The translations under genes and the position numbers were made by a program. A stretch of DNA of 64,000 nt from Parietichytrium sp. I65-24A (lineage: Eukaryota > Sar > Bigyra > Thraustochytrida > Thraustochytriidae), in contig BLSF01000024.1 of NCBI GenBank assembly GCA_012862575.1, forward strand, positions 126,843-190,842, given 5' to 3'. Under the pieces are notes generated by a model. It searched no databases. It was not told where the DNA came from and saw nothing but the letters and a program-made list of their open reading frames with translations. Shown piece after piece: positions 1 to 9,994 of this stretch (position 1 is its first letter; every line of letters starts with the position of its first letter).

Positions 1-710
1 ACTCAACGTCTATTGATGTCTATTGTAACAGTCGGAGATCTTGGCTGTTTTCACGCCTCATCAACAATCAAGTTGACTGTGAAACCATCAATGAAATCAT
101 TAGGTGGATGGAACAACAAGTGCAAGATAGTGCAAGCCTTGCATACTTTTCTTGCTCTCGCTTCTCTCATCTTGTTCTTCTGAACTGCGCACGTGGATCC
201 GCCAGGAATTTACAGTTAGTAAAATGAGGAACGTACTGCTGACAGTGAGTTGTTTTACAATCTTGACAACTCCAAGTATCTCCAAGTGCTCAATTCTATG
301 GCATTACCATGCTGCGCGACTGAGGAGACTGAGGAGGAATCTGTGGGAAGTTGGAAAAGGGTTAAAGCAAAATTAATTGATGATGTGTGCAAGCTGGGAA
401 TATCCAACTTGGCTTGCGGCAGTCAAGGAATGGAAGCAAGTGCGCAGCGCAGCTCCAGTCAGCATCGCGGCAGGTTTGTATTGTGCGCCGAAAGCTAGGT
501 TAAGCTCGAGGTTGGGCTGACTGGCAGCTCAGTATCCCGTATCTCTGGAGACGAGAGAAACGAGCCGAACGTGCTCCCGTTCCTTGACCCGCAGTAAGAG
601 AAGAAAGGGTTGGCCAAGGCCTTGCAGCTGCTGGACTGCGCGAAACGGGATAGGCGGCATATCTTGAAAAGCGGTACAAGGTACAAGGAGGCGGACTCGG
701 GGCATCGGAG
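1..710. other. Left-edge non-coding region, upstream of RCC1/BTB gene
   Basis: No supported gene. The short open frames here overlap one another on both strands and none resembles a protein family. It holds one copy of the recurrent word TGACTGTGA (74-82) and a one-base variant TGACAGTGA (240-248). The last 200 bases presumably include the promoter and 5' leader of the gene starting at 711; no TATA-like element is convincing. Confidence 0.5.
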
Positions 711-3314
711 ATGGCGCAAGAAGGTAGAGCGGGGAGCGTGATGGGCTGGGGCTCGAACAGACACGGAGAACTGCACGTTGGTCGCGAACAGCGATGTGAT
801 ACGCCAAGGCTCGTAACGGCGCTTGAGTCGCAAGGCATTGTGCAGGTTGCATGTGGAGACAAGTACAGTATTTGCTTGGACGAATTTGGCAATGTGTTCT
901 CTTTCGGATCCTGCACGCAGGGGCAGCTTGGTCATGGCCAATCGAAAGAGGATTGCGTGCCTCCCACGCAAGTGGGCGGAGAGCTGCTTGCGCGAAGAGT
1001 TGTGAGCGTTGCAGCAGGGTACCTTTCCAGCGCAGCGATTACGGAACAGGGCGAGCTATACGAGTGGGGTCTTCTGCACTACACCCCGCAAGACTCGACT
1101 CATGCGTCCATTGAACTCCACGGTCTTGGGCGCAATGGGCCGCGGCCATACATGAGCGAAAAGCTAAGCAAGCTCATTAAAGACAGTACGCTGAGATACA
1201 TGACTTCCTCGGAGGAAGACGGAGTCGCCAAGAAGGCAGACACTCCTAACGCTCTGGATGGGGGGACAGGAGAGGAAGGTGGTCAGCGTGCTGACGAGGG
1301 TGTGATCAATTTGCGCATCCGGAGAAAGGTGGTACCCAACCCGCTGCGCAATCCGTCTTTGCTTGGCTTCAAGCCTGTCAAAGTCGCACTCGGAGCCGCT
1401 CATGTATCAATCGTTACAAGTGATGGAAAAATATTTTCTAAAGGATACAATGACCGCGGGCAACTTGGCTGCGGGGACCGAATTTCACGCGCCGAATTTA
1501 CCCAAGCCTGTGGGCCCGTAAACTCGTCACACTGTATAGACATTATCTGCGGCGGATCACACTGTCTTGCTTTAACAAACGACGGGCGTGTGTGGGTCTT
1601 CGGGACGAACGCGTTCGGGCAGCTCGGCCTCGGCGCCAAATATGGCGAACAAATGACTCCTGTCATGAACCATTTACTAGAGGAGGAGTTTATCACGCAG
1701 GTGGCAGCTGGCGACCATCACTCTGTTTGCCTCACTCGGGATGGCGAGGTTCTCAGTTTTGGGCATGCAGAATACGGCCAGCATGGTGGAAGAGACGACT
1801 GTGGCCATGATTTACAACCGTACGCGCATCTATTGCGCTACTTTTATTCGCCGCGTTCCGTAGAGCCTTTCTCGAAGCAGTCCGAACGACCAGTCCGTTT
1901 ACGATCCATCGCGAGCCACGCTAGATACACTCTCGGTATCGACGAGGATGGACAATTGTGGAGCTGGGGATGGAACGGGAACGGAGTGCTTGGCCATGGT
2001 CCCGGAGCGCGCTGGACAAACCCTCGTGTCGTGGAAGAACTCGCGGGGGCAAGAGTGCTCAAAGTTTACGCTGGGCCAAGCCACGTCGCGGTTATCACGG
2101 AGCAGCTTGGATCTCCATTCGCACTGTCATATGCCTCTCTCATTCCCCGCATTCAGCCCGGTGAGGCCCTGCCTGAAGCCTACGATGTGATCATCCGTAG
2201 CAAACTTTCCGCAACACAGTCAAAAGAGAAGGAAGCGAAAGAAAAGTATTGTGCGTATGCCCATAGCTTTGTTGCATTTGCGAGATGCTCCAAACTCAGG
2301 GAGTTTGAGCAACCTTCCGAAACTAGTCGAAGGGAAATTCAGCTACCATTTGTGCTCGCGCCACTGGTGCTCCAATCATTCGTGGAGTACCTGTATTGCG
2401 ATCACGTGCGCTCGTGCCCGCCTCACAGGCTTGTCGATTTAGAGCAGTTGGGAAAAAACCTGGGTTTGCATCATCTAGTTGGAATTTGTGCACAGTCGAG
2501 ACACCAGAGGAGTTTGAGAATGGCTTTCTCTGACGGGATCGGGTCCTCAGCGGCCGGGAAGACAGTACCTCAGGTGCCGCCGTCAACATTTAAAAATGAC
2601 ATGCTCCACGCGCTGCTTGACGAACAGAGTCACGATGTCCTATTCGACGCGTTGGACAAGGATGATGAGGAGGAGAACTTGGAACGAGCAGTGGGCGATA
2701 CAGCGGCCGATGCTAAAATGGTTCCTCCCGGTCACACGGCGTTCTCATGGGATATGCAGCAAACAGTGGACGATGCCAAAATGGTTCCTCCCGGGCACAC
2801 GACGTTCTCATGGGACATGCCGACTCCAGAGCCTGGCAACGGTGTCTCCAAGACGCCTAGTCACACGGAAATCGACCTCGAGTCTATTTTGGACGTGAGA
2901 GGCTCTCATGTCCCCTCCGAGAGAAGAATTGTGTCCAGCGCACATGCCGAACTATTGTGTAGATATCCTTTCTTCGACAAGCTGTTGCGCGGCTCGTTTC
3001 GCGAGGCACAAATTATGAAGGACAAATCGCATCGTGTGCCCCTCCACAATTTGACCCCATCTGGCCTAACAAGGCTAATCCATTGGATGTACTGTGGGGA
3101 CCGTGATGCTTCCCTAGACCCGGACACTGTTATGTCCGTCTTGGCCACAGCTCGCTGCTTTGGTGTGGAAGACCTCGCTCGTGTTTGTGAGCAGTATATT
3201 TTGGAGCGTGTGGATGCAGACAATCTTGATTACGTACGTGACTTTGCTCACGTCGTCAATAGTGTCCGTCTATTGCACCAGTGTGACTTGGTGCAGTCGG
3301 CAGGTCACGAGTAG
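711..3314 (+). CDS. RCC1-repeat protein with two BTB/POZ domains
   Basis: Single-exon gene, 867 residues. RCC1 blades occur in two blocks: about residues 10-110 (GWGSNRHGEL, SFGSCTQGQLGHG, YEWG) and about 225-475 (SKGYNDRGQLGCGD, VFGTNAFGQLGLG, SFGHAEYGQHGG, SWGWNGNGVLGHG), together enough for a seven-bladed propeller interrupted by a charged linker (about 145-215). Two BTB/POZ-like domains follow, about 505-620 (ending EYLYCDHV) and about 735-840 (ending IHWMYCGD), each with the typical Phe/Tyr-rich end. RCC1-BTB proteins are known as propeller scaffolds and often as CUL3 adaptors; the exact partner here is unknown. A 63-bp exact-phase tandem duplication (from 2709 and 2772) gives two copies of a 21-residue segment containing AKMVPPGHT between the BTB domains. 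The ATG at 711 opens directly into the first blade. Confident on domains, not on role. Confidence 0.85.
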   Translation: MAQEGRAGSVMGWGSNRHGELHVGREQRCDTPRLVTALESQGIVQVACGDKYSICLDEFGNVFSFGSCTQGQLGHGQSKEDCVPPTQVGGELLARRVVSVAAGYLSSAAITEQGELYEWGLLHYTPQDSTHASIELHGLGRNGPRPYMSEKLSKLIKDSTLRYMTSSEEDGVAKKADTPNALDGGTGEEGGQRADEGVINLRIRRKVVPNPLRNPSLLGFKPVKVALGAAHVSIVTSDGKIFSKGYNDRGQLGCGDRISRAEFTQACGPVNSSHCIDIICGGSHCLALTNDGRVWVFGTNAFGQLGLGAKYGEQMTPVMNHLLEEEFITQVAAGDHHSVCLTRDGEVLSFGHAEYGQHGGRDDCGHDLQPYAHLLRYFYSPRSVEPFSKQSERPVRLRSIASHARYTLGIDEDGQLWSWGWNGNGVLGHGPGARWTNPRVVEELAGARVLKVYAGPSHVAVITEQLGSPFALSYASLIPRIQPGEALPEAYDVIIRSKLSATQSKEKEAKEKYCAYAHSFVAFARCSKLREFEQPSETSRREIQLPFVLAPLVLQSFVEYLYCDHVRSCPPHRLVDLEQLGKNLGLHHLVGICAQSRHQRSLRMAFSDGIGSSAAGKTVPQVPPSTFKNDMLHALLDEQSHDVLFDALDKDDEEENLERAVGDTAADAKMVPPGHTAFSWDMQQTVDDAKMVPPGHTTFSWDMPTPEPGNGVSKTPSHTEIDLESILDVRGSHVPSERRIVSSAHAELLCRYPFFDKLLRGSFREAQIMKDKSHRVPLHNLTPSGLTRLIHWMYCGDRDASLDPDTVMSVLATARCFGVEDLARVCEQYILERVDADNLDYVRDFAHVVNSVRLLHQCDLVQSAGHE
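2709..2834 (+). repeat. 63-bp in-frame tandem duplication inside the RCC1/BTB gene
   Basis: Copies start at 2709 and 2772. The first 48 bases of each unit differ at only a few, mostly third-codon, positions, so the peptide core AKMVPPGHT-x-FSWDM is kept; the last part of the second unit has diverged. Confidence 0.85.
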
Positions 3315-6300
3315 GCGAGCGAGCGAGCGGTTGCGGTTACCATCCAACGATACTCTACTAAATCTTTCATTCTTCATGGTGAACAATATGACTGCCAATT
3401 TCAATTTTAAGTAAAGATTTCGAATTCTCACCGGAGGACATAATTTGTGCCCTCCGAATGCACTGAACTCGGATGGACCTGAACTACCTGAACTCTGATG
3501 TGTCTGGACGTCAGCTCGGACATCTTCCTGGTCAGCACCGCGGACTAAAGTTTGGTTTTAGCCATGCGGAAAAAATCTGTTCGCAAAAATCTTGAGCTCG
3601 CGAGGCTTTTGTGATCTTGAAAGATTTTCGAAGATCGTGCTATGTTTGTTAATCTTTGAGTAGACCCGGATGTCGTGGATTTCTTCCAACAATCGCGCTT
3701 GCTCAAGAAAGTTCGTCAGAGTCAGGCAGGCATTCCATCCTCGTGAGACTCCCGTTCGTTTTGTGACGTGCGGAGCAGATCGTAGTACTAGTACACCGAA
3801 AACTCGATTTTTTGATGATCTCAAACTCCCACAGGCAGGGTCACAAATCTCGTTTGGGTTGGGAACGTATTTGAGCTTTGGTTTCAAATGTCTCAACTCG
3901 CATGTTTACCAGAGTACATTTGCGCCGGCATACGACTTTGCTCACCTCACTCCCACTTCTTCGATCAGATACGAGCTGGCGCAGGCTGCTCGACGTCAAG
4001 GTGGAAGTGGAAAGGCACAAATTTGTTTCGCTCTGGGGCTCGGCAGTCTCCGATGTGCCGAGCTTTGGTTCTGAAACACTGTGATGCGTTGACCATCCAT
4101 TTTTGGGGGGTAGTGCTGCGAGCCAAACTCGTTGATTTGACAACTCCCCTCGGACCCGCCAACCATCTCGAATCCACTGACATGGAATTTGCTTTCAATC
4201 GAAACGAACGAAACGTCCAATAGAAAGTCTAGTTGAATGGGCGCTTCGAAGAATGAAGGAGAAGCAAGACCTCTCGAAGAGCAAGCTCAATTGATTCTGC
4301 CAAAGCTCGGATCGCGTTCCTTTTGCATTCACTCATCTATTCTGCTATCTCCGAAAACAGCGAAAAACGAGAAACAGGTCGGCCTGAAAGCGCGAGTAAC
4401 ACTGTTTGGGTCGAAGAAAGACTCGCGAGTTGCGACCCAACCGTTTCAGCCGTAGCGCACAGCGACACCATGATGAGAAGAATCTCGTAGGACCGCATCT
4501 CGTACACGAATACTGGTTCTAAACCCAGAGAAAGACTCACGAAACAAAGTCTGTTAACGTTGATACCGCCACGGCAGACCTCATCGCACCCCAGCTGGCT
4601 GGACTAGCAAATGCACTATACCAAAACGTACACCAGCCACGTGCGAATTAGGAGCTGACTTTTTCGCAAATTCTTTTTACTTTTCATTTTTTTCCTTTTC
4701 ACATGTTCATCAATTGAACAAGAAATTATATTTTATAAATACCAATCGGCAAAATCTTTCAGAATTATGAGTTCAGAACTAGCTTGTTGTCAAGAGAGAG
4801 ATGAAAGTAGCAAGTAGATAGTAGCAAGCAGCAGGTCCGAGCAGGCTCAAATGCAGCTCAGTAAAAGACGGAGTGAATGTCCACAGTCAGATGGTTGGCG
4901 CTCGCAAACCATTTAATAACCTTCACGCTGAACGAGGACCGCTGTCCGAACAGGTTTATAATAATAGTTCATTAATCCATTCCGACTGCCAAGTGCCAAG
5001 TCTTTCCTGCACTCCATTCCATTCAATTTGCGCTCCCCCACGTCGCACTCTGACTGTGACGAGTGATGTGAGTACTACCGTGCTTTGGGACTGTGAGTTC
5101 GCCAGCAACCCCAGGACGACACTGCTGGCATTGCCGGCACCGTATCAACCAACCAAACAGCGGCGAGGTTTCTCGTTTTCAACATTCACAACTCTCATTT
5201 TACATTTTTGTATTTGAGCACATTTCGTTTCACCGTGTGTTTTATCTGGAAAACTGTGAAATTAAAATATTTACAAGTTTAGTATTTTTTTCTGGGCCGG
5301 CGTGCGTGGGGAAGGGACTCATTCGGTTTTGTTACTTCGCACTTTTGGGTCTTTTGGGCCTTTTGCGCGATCGGATGTGAGTTGTCCTGTCCTATCCGCT
5401 GACACTAAGCTGGCAAGTGTGTCAACGAGCCTGGGGCTTTGGGATGCTTTGGGGCTTGGACTAGTACAGCACGTGTGGCGCTCACAGCCAGTACTCATAG
5501 CTGACAGTCAGCTCGATTGCCCACTGCCTGCATGCATGCCTGCCTACCTGCTTATACCTGCATGCTTGCTTCCATACGAGAAGGTCTGGCATGGTCTGGC
5601 GATGTGTCGTACATCAAACTGCCTAGGATGAAGAAGGAGAGCTGTGCCTGCTGTGCCGGACGGTGTGAATACCGACGACTCCGGCTGCGCCATTGACGCT
5701 GTTAACGCTGTTAACATTCCGCTGGCTCCGTAGGCTCGGATGAAATCAAATGAAATCGGATGAGTTCAGAGGACCCGCGATGGATTGCCTTGGACCCTCG
5801 CAGTGTGTGTGTTGGTTACTTGGCGTGCACCGCGATCGTGCACGATCGTTCGCGATTGCCTAGCCACTCGGGCAGTCGAGCACTCTAACAGATTGCAAGG
5901 GTAAAAAGGGTTCATCGACCATGTGACCGGTGTCGGAGATACTGCTCCATAGCGCTAACCCACTTAGACCGGCGTCCTGTTGCTCCTTCTCTTCCTGTTT
6001 GTCTGTCCGTGGTAGCCAACAGCGTTGCGAAACCTTGTTTTATCGTGTAAACTCGCACACTGACTCTGAGTTGCCGAAGAAGGCATAGGAAAGAAAGAGG
6101 GAAAGAAAGAACTCGCACACTGACTCTGAGTTGCCGAAGAAGGCATAGGAAAGAAAGAGGGAAAGAAAGAAAGAAAGAAAGAAAGAAAGAAGGAAAGAAA
6201 GAAAGAATTAGAGAAAGAAAGAAAGAAGGAAGAGAGGCTTCTGTGCATTTCATATCTTTCGTTTCTCTCCGTCCTCCATTTGCATTGTCATTGTGTACGG

Positions 6301-7143
6301 ATATGCATATTTCTAAAGCAGTTCCAACAATGGGCTGGACCACACCTTTCCTTGCCGGCCCAGCTACAGCTCCTGCACGATACAAAATATTTCCTTTCTC
6401 TGTTTTCTCTTCTGCGAGAACAGGCCTGGCCTAGGAACGCGGACGTTGGGCAAGTTCATGAGGTGGTGAGTTACTTGCTCACACAAAGTATTCGCAGCAG
6501 GCGAGTTCAAGTTCTCTCAAAGGTCCGTGATGCGTAATGCGAGATGGAGAGCACTGGCGCGCTGCGAGTGTTTGTTGATGTTGGCGCGTCGTCGGGTGGT
6601 TCAAGAGTACCGTGAGGTTTTTTGTGACTTTTGATCGCCCTGCGCTGGGCGGATTTGCGAGCAACTATGGTCGCACGTGTCGAATTGGCACTGACATCTT
6701 GAACTGAGCGAGGAAAGTGGGATACACGGACCATAGACGGGAGTATCGGTACAGAGAGAGTAAGAGAGACTGAGTGAGAGTGAGAGAACTTGAGAGGCTG
6801 CCTGTTCGGGGAATTGAAGACGAATGCAAGTGTGAGCCTTCCTCATCCTTACTCTTTGGCAAGTCGAAAAGATTGCAGGATGGATGGAGAAAAGAGATAA
6901 AAGGATGGAAGGGTAAGGTGGTGGAGAGATGAGATAAGAGCTGAACACAGAAGCTTTAAAATCCACCCATCAGCGACATCTATTCCTAGTCTCGGCAGGA
7001 AAGACGTTGATCACAAGGAAACAAACCACCAGGCATGGCAGCTCAGGTCCTCGCCAAACGGCAGACCCGCAACTTCAACCTTCGAAGATTTCGAAATATT
7101 AGCATCCCGAGTTCTGAAACCAAGTTCGCAAGTGCAGCTCAAG
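3315..7143. other. 3.8-kb intergenic region, no supported gene
   Basis: Between 3558 and 4223 all frames are unusually open but overlap each other and match no family, so I call none. The rest holds a TGACTGTGA word (5051-5059), a 16-bp perfect palindrome (5833-5848, CGATCGTGCACGATCG), a 60-bp tandem duplication and a GAAA microsatellite (6051-6240), and purine-rich DNA at 6740-6910. The 3' end includes the leader of the first POT gene. Confidence 0.5.
6051..6240. repeat. 60-bp perfect tandem duplication running into (GAAA)n
   Basis: Bases 6051-6110 are repeated without a mismatch at 6111-6170, followed by a GAAA/GGAA-type microsatellite to about 6240. The unit itself ends in a GAAA run, so it probably arose by slippage or unequal exchange anchored in the microsatellite. 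Confidence 0.9.
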
Positions 7144-8850
7144 ATGTTCCCTCCAGAGGCGAACGACGTTAAAGTAGATGTGGAGTTGCATCCAAAAGTC
7201 CGCGACGACTCTCTTCCAGAGAGCGAGGCGGACACCACTCCACTAAATGTGACAACCAAAGAGCAGCTCGATGGTCTCCCGATGGAATATCTGAGCGGGG
7301 ACCCAAAACGTCCGCTCTTGTCCCGAGATGAGGCTGGAAACGAGTACAAGCATGCTCTCAAGCCAATGTTTTACAGCGTCGTGTTTATCCTTGTTGTGGA
7401 GGGTTTGGAGCGTTTGAGCTATTACGGTGTTGGGTACACCCAGACCTCCTACCTCACGGGCACCTACGACGCAGACTGGAATGCAAACTTGACTTCTGTG
7501 CAAGCTTCTAGCTGGGTGAGTACCTCAACTGCGATCGCATACTCGGTTCCTTTCCTCGGAGCAATTTTGGCAGATGCATTTATCGGTAACTACTACACCA
7601 TCCTCATCGGCGCTGTGTTGTTCTACCTTCCAGGTCTGTTGCTGATTGCGCTGTCCTCCAAGCCTGGAGCTCTGGGAGACACATTCAATGACACTGCTAT
7701 TGCCGTCGCGTTTCTGTTTCTCTATCCGGTTGGCGCTGGCTTGATCAAGGCCAGTGTGAGCGTTTTCGGCGCACAGCAGTTTCACCCACGGTTGCACTCC
7801 GTTGACCAGTACTATGTCCGCTTTTACATGGCGATCAACATCGGCGCATTGATCGGAGGCATCGTCATTCCAATCCTCTGCCAGACCAACACCTTTGGAG
7901 CATACATGATTCCTGTGGCTGGACTCTTCCTCGCTGTGTCCACCTTCCTCCTTGGAACGAAGCGCTACGTGCGCATGAAGCCGCAAGGTAAGGGCATCCT
8001 CACCAGTTTGCGCGCGAGCTGCTCTGCTTTCCGGTCATGCCCACCGAGCTTGGACAAATCGAAAGAGTCGAACGGCGGAACATACCCGGATCTTTTCGTG
8101 GAGAACGTCAAGCTTCTCTTGGCTGTTATCCCCACCACTGCGCTGATCATTCCGTTTAATGTGGTATACTCACAGATGTCTACGACCTTCATCGTTCAGG
8201 GACAGATCATGGAGAGTGTTTCATTCGTGGACGCAAGCTGGATGCAGAACTTTGACGCATTTGCGGTGATCATCTTTGGCTTTCTCGTGAGCCAGTACTT
8301 TTACCCTTGGCTCAACCGCAGGGGAATCAAGCTCCACATCGCCACCAAATTTGCACTTGGGACCTTCATGTGTGCCATGGCCATTCTTGCTGCTGTTATC
8401 GTGGACTACAAGATCCACTCTGTGTACAACGCGACTGGGGAAAAGATCAACATTTTTTGGCAAATCTTTTCGTTCATGTTCATTGGACTCGGTGAGATTT
8501 TTTCGGTCAGCGCAGCATATGAAGCGGCCTTTGTGATTGCTCCTCCGGATCAGAAGGCCCTAGCATCGGCTTTCAATCTTTTTCTTATCGGAGCGGTCCC
8601 AAATTTCATCAGCACAGCAATTCTTAATGGCTGCGAAACCTTCTTTGAGGACTCCAGGGGGAGCTCCAGTTTGTCGACCGTGAAGGAGTACACCGAAGCG
8701 AAGGTGTACAACTTTTTCTGGATCCTCTTTGGTATCTCCATCTTCGGGATCATCTTGAACGTGCTGCCGCCAGTAAGACGTTACCTGACTCACATCGAGG
8801 AGAAGGCTTTGGAGGTGCGTAAACTCAATGAGAAGATGGCACACCATTGA
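7144..8850 (+). CDS. POT/PTR family proton-coupled oligopeptide transporter (copy 1)
   Basis: 568-residue polytopic membrane protein of the major facilitator superfamily, SLC15/POT branch, expected to import di- and tripeptides (some members carry nitrate or other small substrates) with protons. The POT proton-coupling motif ExxER is seen as EGLER (residues 86-90) followed by SYYG, and the second family signature as YVRFYMAINIGAL. A hydrophilic N-terminus of about 75 residues precedes the first of about a dozen hydrophobic segments; the length fits the family. The first in-frame ATG is 7144; the frame is open slightly upstream but without ATG. An AATAAA lies 73 bases past the stop (8923-8928). 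It is followed head-to-tail by a close paralogue at 9995. Substrate cannot be read from sequence. Confidence 0.9.
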   Translation: MFPPEANDVKVDVELHPKVRDDSLPESEADTTPLNVTTKEQLDGLPMEYLSGDPKRPLLSRDEAGNEYKHALKPMFYSVVFILVVEGLERLSYYGVGYTQTSYLTGTYDADWNANLTSVQASSWVSTSTAIAYSVPFLGAILADAFIGNYYTILIGAVLFYLPGLLLIALSSKPGALGDTFNDTAIAVAFLFLYPVGAGLIKASVSVFGAQQFHPRLHSVDQYYVRFYMAINIGALIGGIVIPILCQTNTFGAYMIPVAGLFLAVSTFLLGTKRYVRMKPQGKGILTSLRASCSAFRSCPPSLDKSKESNGGTYPDLFVENVKLLLAVIPTTALIIPFNVVYSQMSTTFIVQGQIMESVSFVDASWMQNFDAFAVIIFGFLVSQYFYPWLNRRGIKLHIATKFALGTFMCAMAILAAVIVDYKIHSVYNATGEKINIFWQIFSFMFIGLGEIFSVSAAYEAAFVIAPPDQKALASAFNLFLIGAVPNFISTAILNGCETFFEDSRGSSSLSTVKEYTEAKVYNFFWILFGISIFGIILNVLPPVRRYLTHIEEKALEVRKLNEKMAHH

Positions 8851-9994
8851 GCCAGCTTGCACCCTTATCTCAATTTTCACCTGTTTTTGCCCACCTGTTC
8901 TCAGAATCGAACAATTACGTAGAATAAATATTACACCATATAAAGTATTCATGAGTTTGAAAAATCTTTCCACTTTATTCAGCCCTCTTACATCCAAACC
9001 ATCGACTGAAAGAAACAACCTCCCTCAGCGCAAACGGCGGCCATATTTTGGCGGCGCACATTGCGCCGCTTTTGAACAGACAAAACACTTTCGTCGCAGC
9101 AAATAAGTTCACAACTTTATCTACTATCAATAGCTCCAGCTAATTCCTAATAGGTGTTTATGCTCTTCGCTGAATTCGGTGGTGACAGACAAGAAAAAAA
9201 TTTGAGTCCCAACTCGTCAAAAGACGGCAGCCAAATACATCCCCGTATCCGAATCGAATCAGTCGTCGCAACGTGTTCACGCAGTGCCGGTTCCTTGACT
9301 TTATCTCCACAAGTTGTTCACTTTCCGCCTCGTCCAATCTTGGATCATAGATGTGGACCGTGTGTAGAAATCAGCGCTGAAGAATGTATGCCACTTGTGA
9401 GTTTATTCATTGCAATCCATAATGCGTTAGATTGTCACTAGTGGGTGCGATAGGGTTGAAAGACTTGTGTACAGTGAGTATACATTACTACTATTGGAGA
9501 TAGAAAGGTCCTACCTTTGCCATTCAGCAACACAATGTCAGCTCACCAACAGCGAAATTCAGAACTCTTATTCAGATCCGGAGAAAGTGGCGATAGCTTT
9601 TAGCAACTACTGTAGTGCGCCGAAAGGCTTCAAGGTCCTGAATTCTGTAAATGTAATGGCGCTTGTACCGACTGCGAGCAGCGAGTAGCGAATAGCGAGT
9701 AGATGAGACGAGACCACAAGAACGGGACGCTCTTACACATGGACCGGCTTTAACATCTATGGAGCATTTATCTCAAACGTACGCTGTCAAGGGTTTGAAG
9801 TGGCCAACTGTTCAATTCAACAGGAATTTGTGATTTTGCAGGATCCAGGGGACAGCAAACACCAATCAAAAGCACACCAAAAAGAAAAAACACTTTCTAC
9901 ACCGATCCACACAGCAGCCTACTTCAGCAGTTTGAGCCATCAAGTTGGGTAAAGTACGCAGATCCCAAATACTTGCCTTGCAACGAGCGACATC
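8851..9994. other. Spacer between the two POT genes
   Basis: Contains the 3' end of copy 1 (AATAAA at 8923), CTGAATTCTGT at 9638-9648 (a partial match to the recurrent GAATTCTGA word) and a short run of GCGAGTAGCGAATAGCGAGTAG (about 9680-9702). No gene seen. Confidence 0.5.

Noticed and set aside
3558-4223. Cluster of overlapping open frames on both strands
   Set aside because: All frames are open over the same bases, which indicates composition and not coding; none resembles a protein family.
5912-6385. Minus-strand Phe/Ser-rich frame
   Set aside because: Entirely due to the GAAA microsatellite and 60-bp duplication.
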